Shown: one piece after another, positions 53,270-61,300 of the stretch
How the letters are laid out: each line of letters starts with the position of its first letter
How positions within the stretch are numbered: position 1 is the first letter of the stretch
Program-made: the position numbers and the translations under genes
Notes under the pieces: model-generated
The model's database searches: none
Seen by the model: the letters and a program-made list of their open reading frames with translations, nothing else
What the model was told of the DNA's origin: nothing
Origin: Lewinellaceae bacterium
GTDB lineage: Bacteria; Bacteroidota; Bacteroidia; Chitinophagales; Saprospiraceae
Direction: 5' to 3'
Assembly: GCA_020636005.1 (NCBI GenBank)
Contig: JACJYR010000001.1
Location: 940,001-1,004,000 of the forward strand
Length of the DNA: 64,000 nt

Positions 53270-56200
53270 TCAAAACGCAGCATTCAGCCCCACCGTAAAA
53301 CTCCTCGTGCCGGGGAAGGACGCCCATTCCAAACCCTGCGCATTGCCCGCCCCATTCGAGGCTTCCGGGTTGATGCGATCCGGCAGGGAAGAGTAGATGT
53401 AAAACAGATCCCGCCCCGTCAGCGAAAGTGTCAAATCCTGGAAGATCTTTGTCTTTTGGGCCAACTTTGACGGAAATTGATAGGAAAGGGAAATCTCCCG
53501 CATTTTCACCCAGGTGTTCTCCTTAATGCCGGGGGTTGAAATGAAACGGCCCCAGCCGCCGGTGTTGCCGACGTATTTGAAATAATAATGTACCACCTTG
53601 TCATTCACAGTGCCGTCGGCATACACGCCATCGAGGATGACGCCAACGTTGCGGACGTTGCCTTCGGGATCGGTATAGGGGAGGCCCTGGCCCTGGCGTT
53701 CGGGCAGCGTTTCGGGGCTTTGGCCGGTCTGGAGGCCGATGACGTAGGAGCCGGCGTAGATGTCGCCGCCCCATTTTGTATCCACTAAAGTACTGAGGGT
53801 CAAGCCTTTGAATCCCAGGCGCATCGTCCAGCCGCCGATGAAGTCGGGGGAGGCATTGCCAATGGGCACCCGGCTTTCGGAAATCTGGTAGAGGGTGCCG
53901 TCCTCATTGAGTATGGGCTTGCCGGAGGCTTCGTCAAAGACGTAATCGTACCCGACGATGGTGCCGTATTCCTCGCCTTCCCGCACAGCGATGGCGGGGC
54001 CGTTGAGGCCCCAGATGTCGGCCAGTTCGAGGGTCTTTGCGCCTTCACCGAGGCTGACAACGTAGTTGCGGTTACGACTGATATTGAAGCCGGTTTGCCA
54101 GAAAAAATGGCGCTTTTCGATGAGGGTGGCGTTCAGGATGGCCTCGAAGCCTTTGTTTTCCAAAATACCCGTATTGATTTTGATAAAAGAAGCACCGGAG
54201 GAAGAAGGCAGCGGTGAATTGAGAATTTGGTCGTACGACCGGATATAGTAGTAGGTAAAATCGAAGTTGATGCGATCGTTGAACAAGCCGAGGGTTGTTC
54301 CCACTTCAAAGGAGTTTGCGTTTTGAGGCTTGAGTGCAATGGGCGGTATCGTATCCGGCAGGCTCGCCGTTTGGTTGCTGCCGAAGGTGCTGGTGGAATA
54401 GACAAAATTTACCTGGTAAGGGTCGGTATCGGAGGCTGTACGTGCATAGGCTCCCCTGATTTTCCAAAAACTCAACCATTCTTGTTTAAAATCAAAAGCT
54501 TTCGTTGGGATAAAGCTCAACGATGCGGAGGGATAGAAATAGGCGTTGCTTTCAATGGGCAAAGTGGAGTTCCAATCGTTTCTCCCCGTTATTTCAAGAA
54601 ACACAAAATCCTTAAAGCCCAAATTGAGGAAACTGTACAACGAGTTGATTTTTTTCTCAAACCTGCGGGTCGTCCCGTCTTCGTTCCGTTCGTTGGTAAT
54701 AGGCACCGTGAGGCGGTCCTCAAAGTTGTTGAAACTATACAGCCAGGGGTTCACCCATTTGCCGCTTTCCCCTTTAAGGCCATAGATGCTCCGGCTCCAC
54801 TGCGTGCCACCAAAAGACAGGCTGGCATTAAAGTCGGAGTGGAATAGCTTGTCTTTGTGGACCGTGATCAAGAACTCATTGTTCCTCACCAGGTCCCTTC
54901 CCAGTTCGTTGGCATAATAACCTTCCAAAATCCCCAGCTTATCAATCGGCTTGTTCCTCGTCTCAAACTGGTTCAGCGTAAAATCCGTCCCTACCCTGCC
55001 GGTCAGGTTTAGCCAGGGCGTCACGTCATAGGTCAGCGCCAGTGCGCCGATCAGCTTGTTCCGGTTGAGTTCCGTGTTGTTGTTGTAGGTGTTCCACCAG
55101 AGGTGGGGCGGAGCAAAGGTGAACGGGTATTTACCACCATAGTCATTCCGGGTACCGTCCGGCAGGATGTCCAAATCTTTTTCCAACCCCTTGTAGCTTC
55201 GGGGCCAACTGTAGAGGATGCCTTTACCAAATGACCTGTTGTTGTCGTCGCCGAGGGTGGGGCTGTTCAGACGGTTGTAGTTGATGTAGGAGAGGGCGAT
55301 GTCGGCATGTACCTTGGGTGAAATATCGAGCCTGGAACCGAGGTTGACGGTCGTTTGGTCGTATTTGCTGTTTGGGATGATGGCATCATGGTCGGTGCGG
55401 GTGAGCGAGACCCGCATGGTGCCCATTTTACCACCACCAGAAAAAGAAAGGTTGTGGGTGGTTGTGTTGCCGTCGCTGAAATATTGCTTCAGGTTGTCCG
55501 GCTGCGGGTCGAAGGAACGCATTTCGCCGTCCCACCATAGCACTTGCTGCCCTTCCATCTTCGGGCCCCAGGAGACGCCGGTGGAATAATAGCCAAACAA
55601 TTCGGTGGTCGCCCGGCCATAGGGGCCGTTCGTTGCATGGGTTTCAACAGGGTAAACATAAACGCCGTCGTCGTTGGTGGGGAGGGTTGGTTCGAGAAGG
55701 CTGATGGGGCCGCCTGCGCCGTAAATGTTTTGCACGTCCCGGTAGTAGTAGGGCTGGATGACTTTGTGCTGGACGTTGTAACTGATGCCGATGCCCTTTT
55801 GCTTTCCGCCCCGTTTGGTCGTGATGAGCACGACGCCGTTGCCGCCACGGGAGCCGTAGAGGGCCGAGGCGGTGGGGCCTTTCAGGATGTTGATGCTTTC
55901 GATGTCGTTGGGGTTGATGTTGTTGATAGCCGAGCCCCAGTCCACGCCCCTGCCGATATTGGTGAGGCCGGGGTCGTTTTCCAGCGGTACGCCATCCACC
56001 ACCACGAGGGGCTGGTTGTTGGCGTCAATGTTGTTGTTGCCACGGATAGTGATGCGGGTGGTGCCGCCGTCCACCCCGTTCGGGGAGGTGACCTGCACAC
56101 CTGCCGATTTGCCGCTGAGGGCGCTCACCACGTTCGGGGCGTTTGACAACAAAACCTCATCCCCTTCAAAGCTTTCGGTGGAATAGCCGATTTCCCTTTT

Positions 56201-56560
56201 CTGCCGCTTGATGCCGAGAGCCGTCACTACTACTTCGTTGAGTTGCTGGGCGTCTTCCTGCATGGAAACATCGAGCGTGGCGCCTGCGCCCACCGGCATT
56301 TCCAAAATCTCGTACCCGACGAAGCTGAAGATAAGTACCGTTGTTTCACCGGGAGCCTGCAATTGGTAGCTGCCGTCGAGGTCGGAGATGGTGCCGTTGC
56401 CGGGGCTGTCTTTGATGAAAACGCTGACGCCGACCATCGGCTCGCCCGTTTTAGCGTCGGTGATGGTGCCGGTGATTTGCTTTTGGGCAAACAGGCTGAA
56501 TTGGAACAACAGGAAAATGAAAGGGAAGAAGCACCGCTGGATTGTAAAATAATTGGGCAT
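53270..56560 (-). CDS. SusC/RagA family TonB-linked outer-membrane transporter
   Basis: 1096 residues. Signal peptide ending FSLFAQ, then a carboxypeptidase-regulatory-like domain (27-112: GTITDAKTGEPMVGVSVFIK, DLDGSYQL). The linker QLNEVVVTALGIKRQKREIGY leads into the plug with SINILKGPTASALYGSRGGN. The barrel ends in an aromatic residue, RSFTVGLNAAF. SusC imports oligomers with SusD as a lid, powered by TonB/ExbBD. No N-terminal secretin/TonB (STN) domain is present, so it is not an anti-sigma-coupled type. It is the first gene of the minus-strand block SusC-SusD-PKD protein-PNGase F-like protein. No dedicated regulator lies next to it. Confidence 0.95.
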   Translation of the reverse strand: MPNYFTIQRCFFPFIFLLFQFSLFAQKQITGTITDAKTGEPMVGVSVFIKDSPGNGTISDLDGSYQLQAPGETTVLIFSFVGYEILEMPVGAGATLDVSMQEDAQQLNEVVVTALGIKRQKREIGYSTESFEGDEVLLSNAPNVVSALSGKSAGVQVTSPNGVDGGTTRITIRGNNNIDANNQPLVVVDGVPLENDPGLTNIGRGVDWGSAINNINPNDIESINILKGPTASALYGSRGGNGVVLITTKRGGKQKGIGISYNVQHKVIQPYYYRDVQNIYGAGGPISLLEPTLPTNDDGVYVYPVETHATNGPYGRATTELFGYYSTGVSWGPKMEGQQVLWWDGEMRSFDPQPDNLKQYFSDGNTTTHNLSFSGGGKMGTMRVSLTRTDHDAIIPNSKYDQTTVNLGSRLDISPKVHADIALSYINYNRLNSPTLGDDNNRSFGKGILYSWPRSYKGLEKDLDILPDGTRNDYGGKYPFTFAPPHLWWNTYNNNTELNRNKLIGALALTYDVTPWLNLTGRVGTDFTLNQFETRNKPIDKLGILEGYYANELGRDLVRNNEFLITVHKDKLFHSDFNASLSFGGTQWSRSIYGLKGESGKWVNPWLYSFNNFEDRLTVPITNERNEDGTTRRFEKKINSLYSFLNLGFKDFVFLEITGRNDWNSTLPIESNAYFYPSASLSFIPTKAFDFKQEWLSFWKIRGAYARTASDTDPYQVNFVYSTSTFGSNQTASLPDTIPPIALKPQNANSFEVGTTLGLFNDRINFDFTYYYIRSYDQILNSPLPSSSGASFIKINTGILENKGFEAILNATLIEKRHFFWQTGFNISRNRNYVVSLGEGAKTLELADIWGLNGPAIAVREGEEYGTIVGYDYVFDEASGKPILNEDGTLYQISESRVPIGNASPDFIGGWTMRLGFKGLTLSTLVDTKWGGDIYAGSYVIGLQTGQSPETLPERQGQGLPYTDPEGNVRNVGVILDGVYADGTVNDKVVHYYFKYVGNTGGWGRFISTPGIKENTWVKMREISLSYQFPSKLAQKTKIFQDLTLSLTGRDLFYIYSSLPDRINPEASNGAGNAQGLEWASFPGTRSFTVGLNAAF

Positions 56561-56779
56561 TTGCGTTGGGCTTTAAAAAAAACAAATACACCTTGCCATG
56601 CTGAATGGGCGACGGGTGTTTAGAAGGGCTAAATTTAGAAGTTATGGGAAACTTAAAAGAAGGAATTGGTTTGTTTCCTGCAGATTGTAACTTGGGGAAC
56701 GAAATCAACGGTAATAAAGGAACCGGTAAGCCTCTTCCAGAAGCGTTTTGGGTTTGAAAGCAATATCTCCCCATTTATT

Positions 56780-56787
56780 TATTTTTG
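56780..56787 (+). promoter_or_regulatory. TAnnTTTG promoter box for the DUF4058 gene
   Basis: TATTTTTG, 15 bp before the ATG. A TTTG at 56753-56756 is a possible -33 box with a 23-bp spacer. Confidence 0.5.
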
Positions 56788-56802
56788 GGAAAAATTGCAT
56801 CC

Positions 56803-57585
56803 ATGCCTTCACCTTTTCCAGGAATGGATCCCTATCTCGAAGGGCATCTCTGGCCCGATGTCAACAGCAGCCTTGCGTATTTGATAAAAGTTCAAATAGC
56901 ACCACGCTTGGCTGCCCCCTACACTGTTCACCTGAACAATTACACGGTGGAAGACACCTCGCCGGAAGAAGATGTGGGTATCATGTGCCCTGATGTGGAA
57001 ATTTTCCACAGGGCCGATGTTGCCAGGGAACCGTCCGCAATGTATGGCATGGCCACAACACCCGAAACTTTGGTACTGCCGGCCATCAAGCCTGTTGAGG
57101 TGCGCATCCCTGTCGTTGAAATCCGGGACAGGAAAAGCAACAAACTCATCACCGCCATCGAAATCCTTTCCCCTGTGAACAAGCGCAAACCGGGCCTGCA
57201 ACCTTACCGGGAAAAACGGGAACGGTTTCACTATGCCAACGTCCATCTTCTTGAAATTGACCTGCTTCGGCGCGGCGAACGGCCTATGGAGCATCCTTAT
57301 TTGCCAAAATCCCATTATTTGGTAACCCTGGTAAGGGCGGGTAAAGGCAAAACACAAGTTTGGGCAATGGATGTGAAAGAGCCACTACCAGTCGTGCCCG
57401 TTCCCTTGAAGCAGCCAGATGAGGACACCTTTCTTGATTTGGGGAAAGCCATGAAAGACTTGTATGAGCAGGGTGTTTTTGAAAAATCCCTTGACTACGG
57501 CGAGGCTCCTCCCCCGCCTGCTTTCTCTGAAAAAGAAGTGGATTGGATGAAAGGATTGGGATGCATGGTGGAAAAAAATTGGTAG
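56803..57585 (+). CDS. DUF4058 family protein
   Basis: 260 residues beginning MPSPFPGMDPYLE, the family's diagnostic start, which also fixes the ATG. Conserved VEIRDRKSNKLITAIEILSPVNK follows, then YREKRERF and VHLLEIDLLRRGER. The strand IEILSPVNK closely resembles the core of Uma2 proteins (V-E-V-L-S-P), so I infer a related restriction endonuclease-like fold. Function is unknown. The family is best known from cyanobacteria and some Planctomycetes and Chloroflexi, so lateral transfer is plausible. It converges with the Kelch cargo gene, 2 bp between stops. Confidence 0.85.
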   Translation: MPSPFPGMDPYLEGHLWPDVNSSLAYLIKVQIAPRLAAPYTVHLNNYTVEDTSPEEDVGIMCPDVEIFHRADVAREPSAMYGMATTPETLVLPAIKPVEVRIPVVEIRDRKSNKLITAIEILSPVNKRKPGLQPYREKRERFHYANVHLLEIDLLRRGERPMEHPYLPKSHYLVTLVRAGKGKTQVWAMDVKEPLPVVPVPLKQPDEDTFLDLGKAMKDLYEQGVFEKSLDYGEAPPPPAFSEKEVDWMKGLGCMVEKNW

Positions 57586-57587
57586 GG

Positions 57588-58919
57588 CTACTTTTGTACC
57601 ACCAACTTTTCCAGCGCCCGCTGCCCATCTTTGGCTACTATTTCCAGCCAATAAATTCCGCCTGGAATTTGGCTAACCGGAATTTCGATTTCATAGTGGC
57701 CATTTTCCTGAAAAATCATTTTCCCTGCCCAGTCGAACAGTCTTGCCCCAATATTTTTTTTGGCTTTTACGATACATGAACTGTTGGCCGGATTCGAAGA
57801 TATTTTATAAAAAGCAGCTTCATCCGCCGGGGTTTCTACCGCCAATACTTCTTCAAAATGGATGCGCCAAACTTTGTCCGTCACTTGCTGCCCCTCTTCC
57901 ATGCCGCCGGCAATAATCACCTCACTGTTCGCAATTTGCGCAGCGCCCCGCAAGTCCATCACTTTTGGCATGTCTCCAGTTGCTTGAGAGAAATGGCCAC
58001 TGTTTGGGTCAAAAACCGTGATGCGATCCAGCGGGGGCACACCGCCTGAGCCGTTGTAGGCGATGCCGTTGAAATTGTAGGTCACGTCGCTGCCGCCGAG
58101 CCAGACTGCTTTGCCATCAAGGGTTGCAGCGGCCATGCGGTAGCCTTTGGCCGCCGGTTCGTTGAAGCCCGTCCAGGTGATTTCGGTTGGGTTGTCGGGA
58201 TTGATGATGCCTTTTCGGAAAAAGGAAGTCGGCGGGAAATTACCGCCAGTCCTCGCCCCACCTGCGTAGAAAATCGTGTCGTCAACGATCACCCCTGAGC
58301 CACCAAAAACCTTGTAGTCGTTATTGTTCGGCACCAGCGTCCCAGCTTCCCATCCATTAGTTGTTGGGTTGAAAACCTGCACGTTCGGCACGTTGGTGGA
58401 GTTGCTCCAGCCCGTCACCACATAGATGAGGCTGTCCCGCCACACGGCTTGGACATGGTCGTCAATGGCCACGGGCAGGTCGGCGGCGTCGGGCAGCCAG
58501 GCGTTGGCAACCGGGTCGAAGGCATGGACTTTCTTACTGCTGGTCTCATTACCGTTCGATGCTACGTGGTAACCGCCGATGAGGTAAATTTTGCCTTTTA
58601 CAAAACTGGCCGCAGCAGCGATTTTCCCGCCAGCCGGATCGGGCACATCAGGCAGGGCCGACCATTCGTCGTTTTGCAGGTCATAGCGCCAGGCTTTCAG
58701 GTGGATGCCCGACCATATTTTGGTATCGTCAATGCCGCAGAAGGAAAAGACGTATTGTTTGCCGTTTGCTTCGGCTGCAACGGTGGCGTTGTTGGAGACG
58801 GGTTCGGGGAGGGAAGCGAGTTCCGTATATTGGGCCGTGCAGGGAAGGCTGTAAAAAACAAGCAGGCAAGTAAATATTGAAACCGAAAAAGAAGTTGCCT
58901 TTCTTTTGAATAGCTGCAT
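57588..58919 (-). CDS. T9SS type A cargo: Kelch-repeat surface protein
   Basis: 443 residues, signal peptide ending SLPCTAQ. Residues 30-350 are Kelch blades with the usual double-Gly and W/Y pattern (GKIYLIGGYHV, VQVFNPTTNGWEAG, DTIFYAGGARTGG, SEVIIAGGMEEG). The last 80 residues form a sorting domain (YKISSNPANSSC ... GIYWLEIV ... LEKLVVQK). Kelch propellers bind proteins or sugars; galactose-oxidase-like catalysis is not supported, since no Cys-Tyr centre is evident. It has its own promoter box. Confidence 0.85.
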   Translation of the reverse strand: MQLFKRKATSFSVSIFTCLLVFYSLPCTAQYTELASLPEPVSNNATVAAEANGKQYVFSFCGIDDTKIWSGIHLKAWRYDLQNDEWSALPDVPDPAGGKIAAAASFVKGKIYLIGGYHVASNGNETSSKKVHAFDPVANAWLPDAADLPVAIDDHVQAVWRDSLIYVVTGWSNSTNVPNVQVFNPTTNGWEAGTLVPNNNDYKVFGGSGVIVDDTIFYAGGARTGGNFPPTSFFRKGIINPDNPTEITWTGFNEPAAKGYRMAAATLDGKAVWLGGSDVTYNFNGIAYNGSGGVPPLDRITVFDPNSGHFSQATGDMPKVMDLRGAAQIANSEVIIAGGMEEGQQVTDKVWRIHFEEVLAVETPADEAAFYKISSNPANSSCIVKAKKNIGARLFDWAGKMIFQENGHYEIEIPVSQIPGGIYWLEIVAKDGQRALEKLVVQK

Positions 58920-58933
58920 GTGGTTGTTTTTGA

Positions 58934-58941
58934 CAAAGGTA
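58934..58941 (-). promoter_or_regulatory. TAnnTTTG promoter box for the Kelch cargo gene
   Basis: TACCTTTG on the minus strand, 14 bp before the start codon, predicting a leader of only a few bases. Confidence 0.5.
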
Positions 58942-59059
58942 GCGATGGAGCAGGAAATACCCGGATTGGGAGGGCAAGGAAGTTTTTATGCCTCGAAAGC
59001 CGACTTGATAAGGTTGGTGAGGGCACTACGGCACCAAAGCTTGCTGCCATGTTTTTTTA

Positions 59060-59087
59060 TTGATATTGGCGGGGTAATGTAGTTTTG
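59060..59087 (+). promoter_or_regulatory. Promoter of the TrpF-like/MazG pair
   Basis: TTG (59060-59062), a 17-bp spacer, TAGTTTTG (59080-59087), 29 bp before the ATG. Confidence 0.6.
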
Positions 59088-59116
59088 CAACCTGACTGAA
59101 AAAGAAAATTTCAAGC

Positions 59117-59767
59117 ATGTTGAAGACTAAAGTAAAAGCCACCGGCGTCAACAACCTTACAGATGCAAGGTATTTTGCCGCCAGGGAAGTAGAATGGCTG
59201 GGCCTCCCGCTTGGTGCGGGCATGGCGGGAACGCTCTCGGTGGCCGCTGCGAATACCTTGAAGGAATGGGTGGACGGCGTGAAGATTGTCGGGGAATTTG
59301 ATTTCCCGACCAGTGAGGAAATGCTCGAAATACATAACAGCCTCGGATTGGACGGGGTACAAGCAGGCATGTTTACCCCAGTGGAGGAATTGTTGCCATT
59401 GAATGGAATTAACATTATAAAGCAGGTTGTAGTAAGCGGTGAATTTTCACAACAGGACATCGATGAACACCTGCGACAGTATGCCCATTGTTGCCATTCC
59501 TTCCTGCTGGATTTTACCAGGTCGGCTATCACATGGGAAGGCTTGAAAAACGATGGGCCATTCTCTTTGGATTTCATCAAAAGCCTGGCGAAGCGATATA
59601 AAATAATACTGGCCATCGAGTGTATGCCAGGCATGTTTGACGAGCTTTTGGAAATAATACAACCCTACGGCATTAGCCTTACCGGGGGTGCAGAAGAGAA
59701 AGTGGGGTACAAGTCATTTGACGACCTCGACGGACTCCTCGACGCCCTCGAACTCAACGAATATTAG
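59117..59767 (+). CDS. TrpF-like (phosphoribosylanthranilate isomerase-related) TIM-barrel protein lacking the catalytic Cys
   Basis: 216 residues that follow the TrpF pattern: KVKATGVNNLTDARYFAA at the first strand, KIVGEFDFPTSEEMLEI, LGLDGVQAG, and a C-terminal GISLTGGAEEKVGYKSFDDLD. In true TrpF the first strand reads K-x-C-G, with the catalytic Cys; here it is K-A-T-G (Thr9). The HG after V-Q is also AG. The general-acid Asp region (FLLDFTRSAITW) keeps an Asp. It is therefore unlikely to catalyse the tryptophan step and may have another role. No other trp genes are nearby. It is 6 bp upstream of mazG and shares its promoter. Confidence 0.75.
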   Translation: MLKTKVKATGVNNLTDARYFAAREVEWLGLPLGAGMAGTLSVAAANTLKEWVDGVKIVGEFDFPTSEEMLEIHNSLGLDGVQAGMFTPVEELLPLNGINIIKQVVVSGEFSQQDIDEHLRQYAHCCHSFLLDFTRSAITWEGLKNDGPFSLDFIKSLAKRYKIILAIECMPGMFDELLEIIQPYGISLTGGAEEKVGYKSFDDLDGLLDALELNEY

Positions 59768-59773
59768 CAACCA

Positions 59774-60112
59774 GTGACTATCCAGCAAGCACAAGAAACA
59801 GTTGACCATTGGATAAAAACCGTTGGAGTGCGTTATTACAATGAACTTACCAACACCGCCATCCTGATGGAGGAGGTGGGCGAAGTGGCCCGCCTGATGG
59901 CCCGCCTCTATGGCGAACAATCCTTTAAAAAAACGGAAGATGCCGACCAGGCCCACACCAGCCTTGCCGATGAAATGGCAGATGTGCTGTTCGTCCTCAT
60001 CTGTCTTGCCAACCAGACCGGCGTCGATCTGACAAAAGCATTAACCAATAACCTGGAAAAGAAAACAAAGCGGGATGCGGAGCGCCATGCGGAAAACAAG
60101 AAGCTGAGATAG
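59774..60112 (+). CDS. MazG-type nucleotide pyrophosphohydrolase
   Basis: 112 residues from a GTG start. The all-alpha NTP pyrophosphatase motif is complete: EEVGE (E33, E34, E37) and DEMAD (E67, D70), which bind Mg and the triphosphate. The single-domain form hydrolyses NTPs or dNTPs to monophosphates, often as house-cleaning of modified nucleotides. The C-terminus is lysine-rich. It is placed 6 bp after the TrpF-like gene, so the two are translated from one message; this pairing is the main clue to both functions. Confidence 0.9.
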   Translation: MTIQQAQETVDHWIKTVGVRYYNELTNTAILMEEVGEVARLMARLYGEQSFKKTEDADQAHTSLADEMADVLFVLICLANQTGVDLTKALTNNLEKKTKRDAERHAENKKLR

Positions 60113-60177
60113 CAATTTGTACTTTAGCACGGATGGTTTTGTCCAGCGGTATTAAGTTGATGAGGGTTGATGAAGTT

Positions 60178-60223
60178 GATAAGGGTTGATAATGAACCAA
60201 ATAAACCATTATCAACCTTTATC
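60178..60223. repeat. 17-bp palindrome within ggttgat repeats downstream of mazG
   Basis: GATAAGGGTTGATAATG pairs with CATTATCAACCTTTATC, one G-T wobble, with a 12-nt loop. It is preceded by more copies of gttgat(g/a)a. Outer words GGTTTTGTC and GACAAAACC extend the symmetry. There is no T-run. Confidence 0.6.
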
Positions 60224-60307
60224 AACCAGTCCATCCCTGACAAAACCTGTCGTGCAGCGGTATAATAGTCTTCAACCGGGAGGATTCAGTTGATAGTAGG
60301 CAAATAA

Positions 60308-60343
60308 AAAAGGGCAGCATTGATGATTCAATGCTGCCCTTTT
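60308..60343. terminator. Perfect 16-bp stem bidirectional terminator
   Basis: AAAAGGGCAGCATTGA pairs with TCAATGCTGCCCTTTT around tgat. It separates the mazG transcript from the minus-strand small gene and can serve both. Confidence 0.8.
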
Positions 60344-60360
60344 CTATTTGAAAAAAAGAA

Positions 60361-60414
60361 AAAAAAGTGAGTATAAGACCAGCTCTACCCCCCAAACGAA
60401 CTGGTCTCACTCAC
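60361..60414 (-). terminator. Terminator overlapping the 3' end of a small gene
   Basis: On the minus strand, stems GTGAGT/ACTCAC and AGACCAG/CTGGTCT (a 1-nt versus 3-nt internal bulge) enclose an 18-nt loop and are followed by an almost pure T-run. The stop codon of the 43-residue gene lies in the loop. Confidence 0.7.
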
Positions 60415-60516
60415 TGTCCCGGGACACTTCTGCCCCGAAGACGTCTTTGGAGATGGGTGCTTTCCTGCATTGCAGGTTCCGCACTCAAACTTGAAGCCGG
60501 GGTGGGGCTTCTCCAT
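60385..60516 (-). CDS. Small Cys-containing protein, 43 residues
   Basis: Reads MEKPHPGFKFECGTCNAGKH..., then KTSSGQKCPGTVSETSSFGG. A C-x2-C pair (C12, C15) and C31-P-G suggest a small zinc- or iron-binding knuckle, as in other short Bacteroidota ribbon-like proteins, though with three Cys only. Codons favour G/C at third positions, like the neighbouring real genes. Its 3' end is buried in a strong minus-strand terminator, which argues that this strand is transcribed. No Shine-Dalgarno is evident beyond gaag. Function unknown; a non-coding RNA reading cannot be excluded. Confidence 0.55.
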   Translation of the reverse strand: MEKPHPGFKFECGTCNAGKHPSPKTSSGQKCPGTVSETSSFGG

Positions 60517-60697
60517 ATCTTCATAAAGCCAGTGAAGGCTTTGATAGTTAGCGAAAATTCAAGTGGTTCTGGTTGACGGGAAGTGGGATAAAAAAAAACT
60601 GATTAATCTACATAAATATGGGAGGGAAGAAGATGAAGATTAACCCGTATAATATTCTGTAAAACGATTGTACACTTTCCGAAAATCATGCCACTTT

Positions 60698-60991
60698 TTA
60701 GGAGGCCATGCCAGGAACGGAATTTTTTTTCGGGATTTTTATGACAATATCATTTGCCCTTGCTGCCTGCAAATCGCCGAAAACTTTTTTGTATTCCGAA
60801 TAGTCGTCGAATTCCTGGAACAGGACGGTCTCGCCGCTCTCCACATGCAATAAAATGTGAAAACACAATTGATTGCCCTGGTAAAAAAACTTGGTAATGA
60901 TGTCCTTGACCTGCACACCATGAATCTGCCGCACGAAATTTATTTCGTGTTCCCTTACTTGGATTCCATGCACCGGCCGTATTGCGTTCAT
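60698..60991 (-). CDS. Unknown 97-residue protein
   Basis: I do not recognise a family. The sequence looks protein-like: mixed hydrophobic/charged strands (FVRQIHGVQVKDIITKFFYQ, LCFHILLHVESGETVLFQEF) and a short helix (DDYSEYKKVFGDLQAARA). It has no signal peptide or Cys motif. It is divergent from htpG and lies 181 bp upstream of the 43-residue gene on the same strand, so the two might share a transcript. Possibly a small beta-sheet domain. Confidence 0.6.
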   Translation of the reverse strand: MNAIRPVHGIQVREHEINFVRQIHGVQVKDIITKFFYQGNQLCFHILLHVESGETVLFQEFDDYSEYKKVFGDLQAARANDIVIKIPKKNSVPGMAS

Positions 60992-61300
60992 TGTTAATTG
61001 TTATTGTGTTACCAAATTTTAACGGCACAATGTTACAGGCAAAATGGGTGCCTACTTGTTCAGGATTTTGTGTTACTGTGACGACAAAAATTGCTGTCGT
61101 ATGGCATCACCATGCCATGTTAGGCATTAAAATAGCCCGCAAATCACTTAAAAACAGCCATTTTGTCAGTAAAAAACGGCTGGCACAGGCTTTGACCGGG
61201 CGGAGGTAGGTGTGAAAAATCCGGGCAGCTTTTTTGGCATTTTTTAAACATTTTACCGGATTCCACCAGCCAAATTCAACCATCAAAAACAATTAAGACT
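60992..61300. other. Divergent region upstream of htpG
   Basis: About 309 bp. No CIRCE element and no perfect TAnnTTTG box were found. TGGCAC-N5-TTGAC (61181-61196) is a near-match to a sigma-54 site but lacks the -12 GC. Confidence 0.4.

Noticed and set aside
61181..61196. Sigma-54-like site TGGCAC-N5-TTGAC upstream of htpG
   Set aside because: The invariant GC of the -12 element is GA here, and no enhancer-binding regulator or other sigma-54 sign is present.
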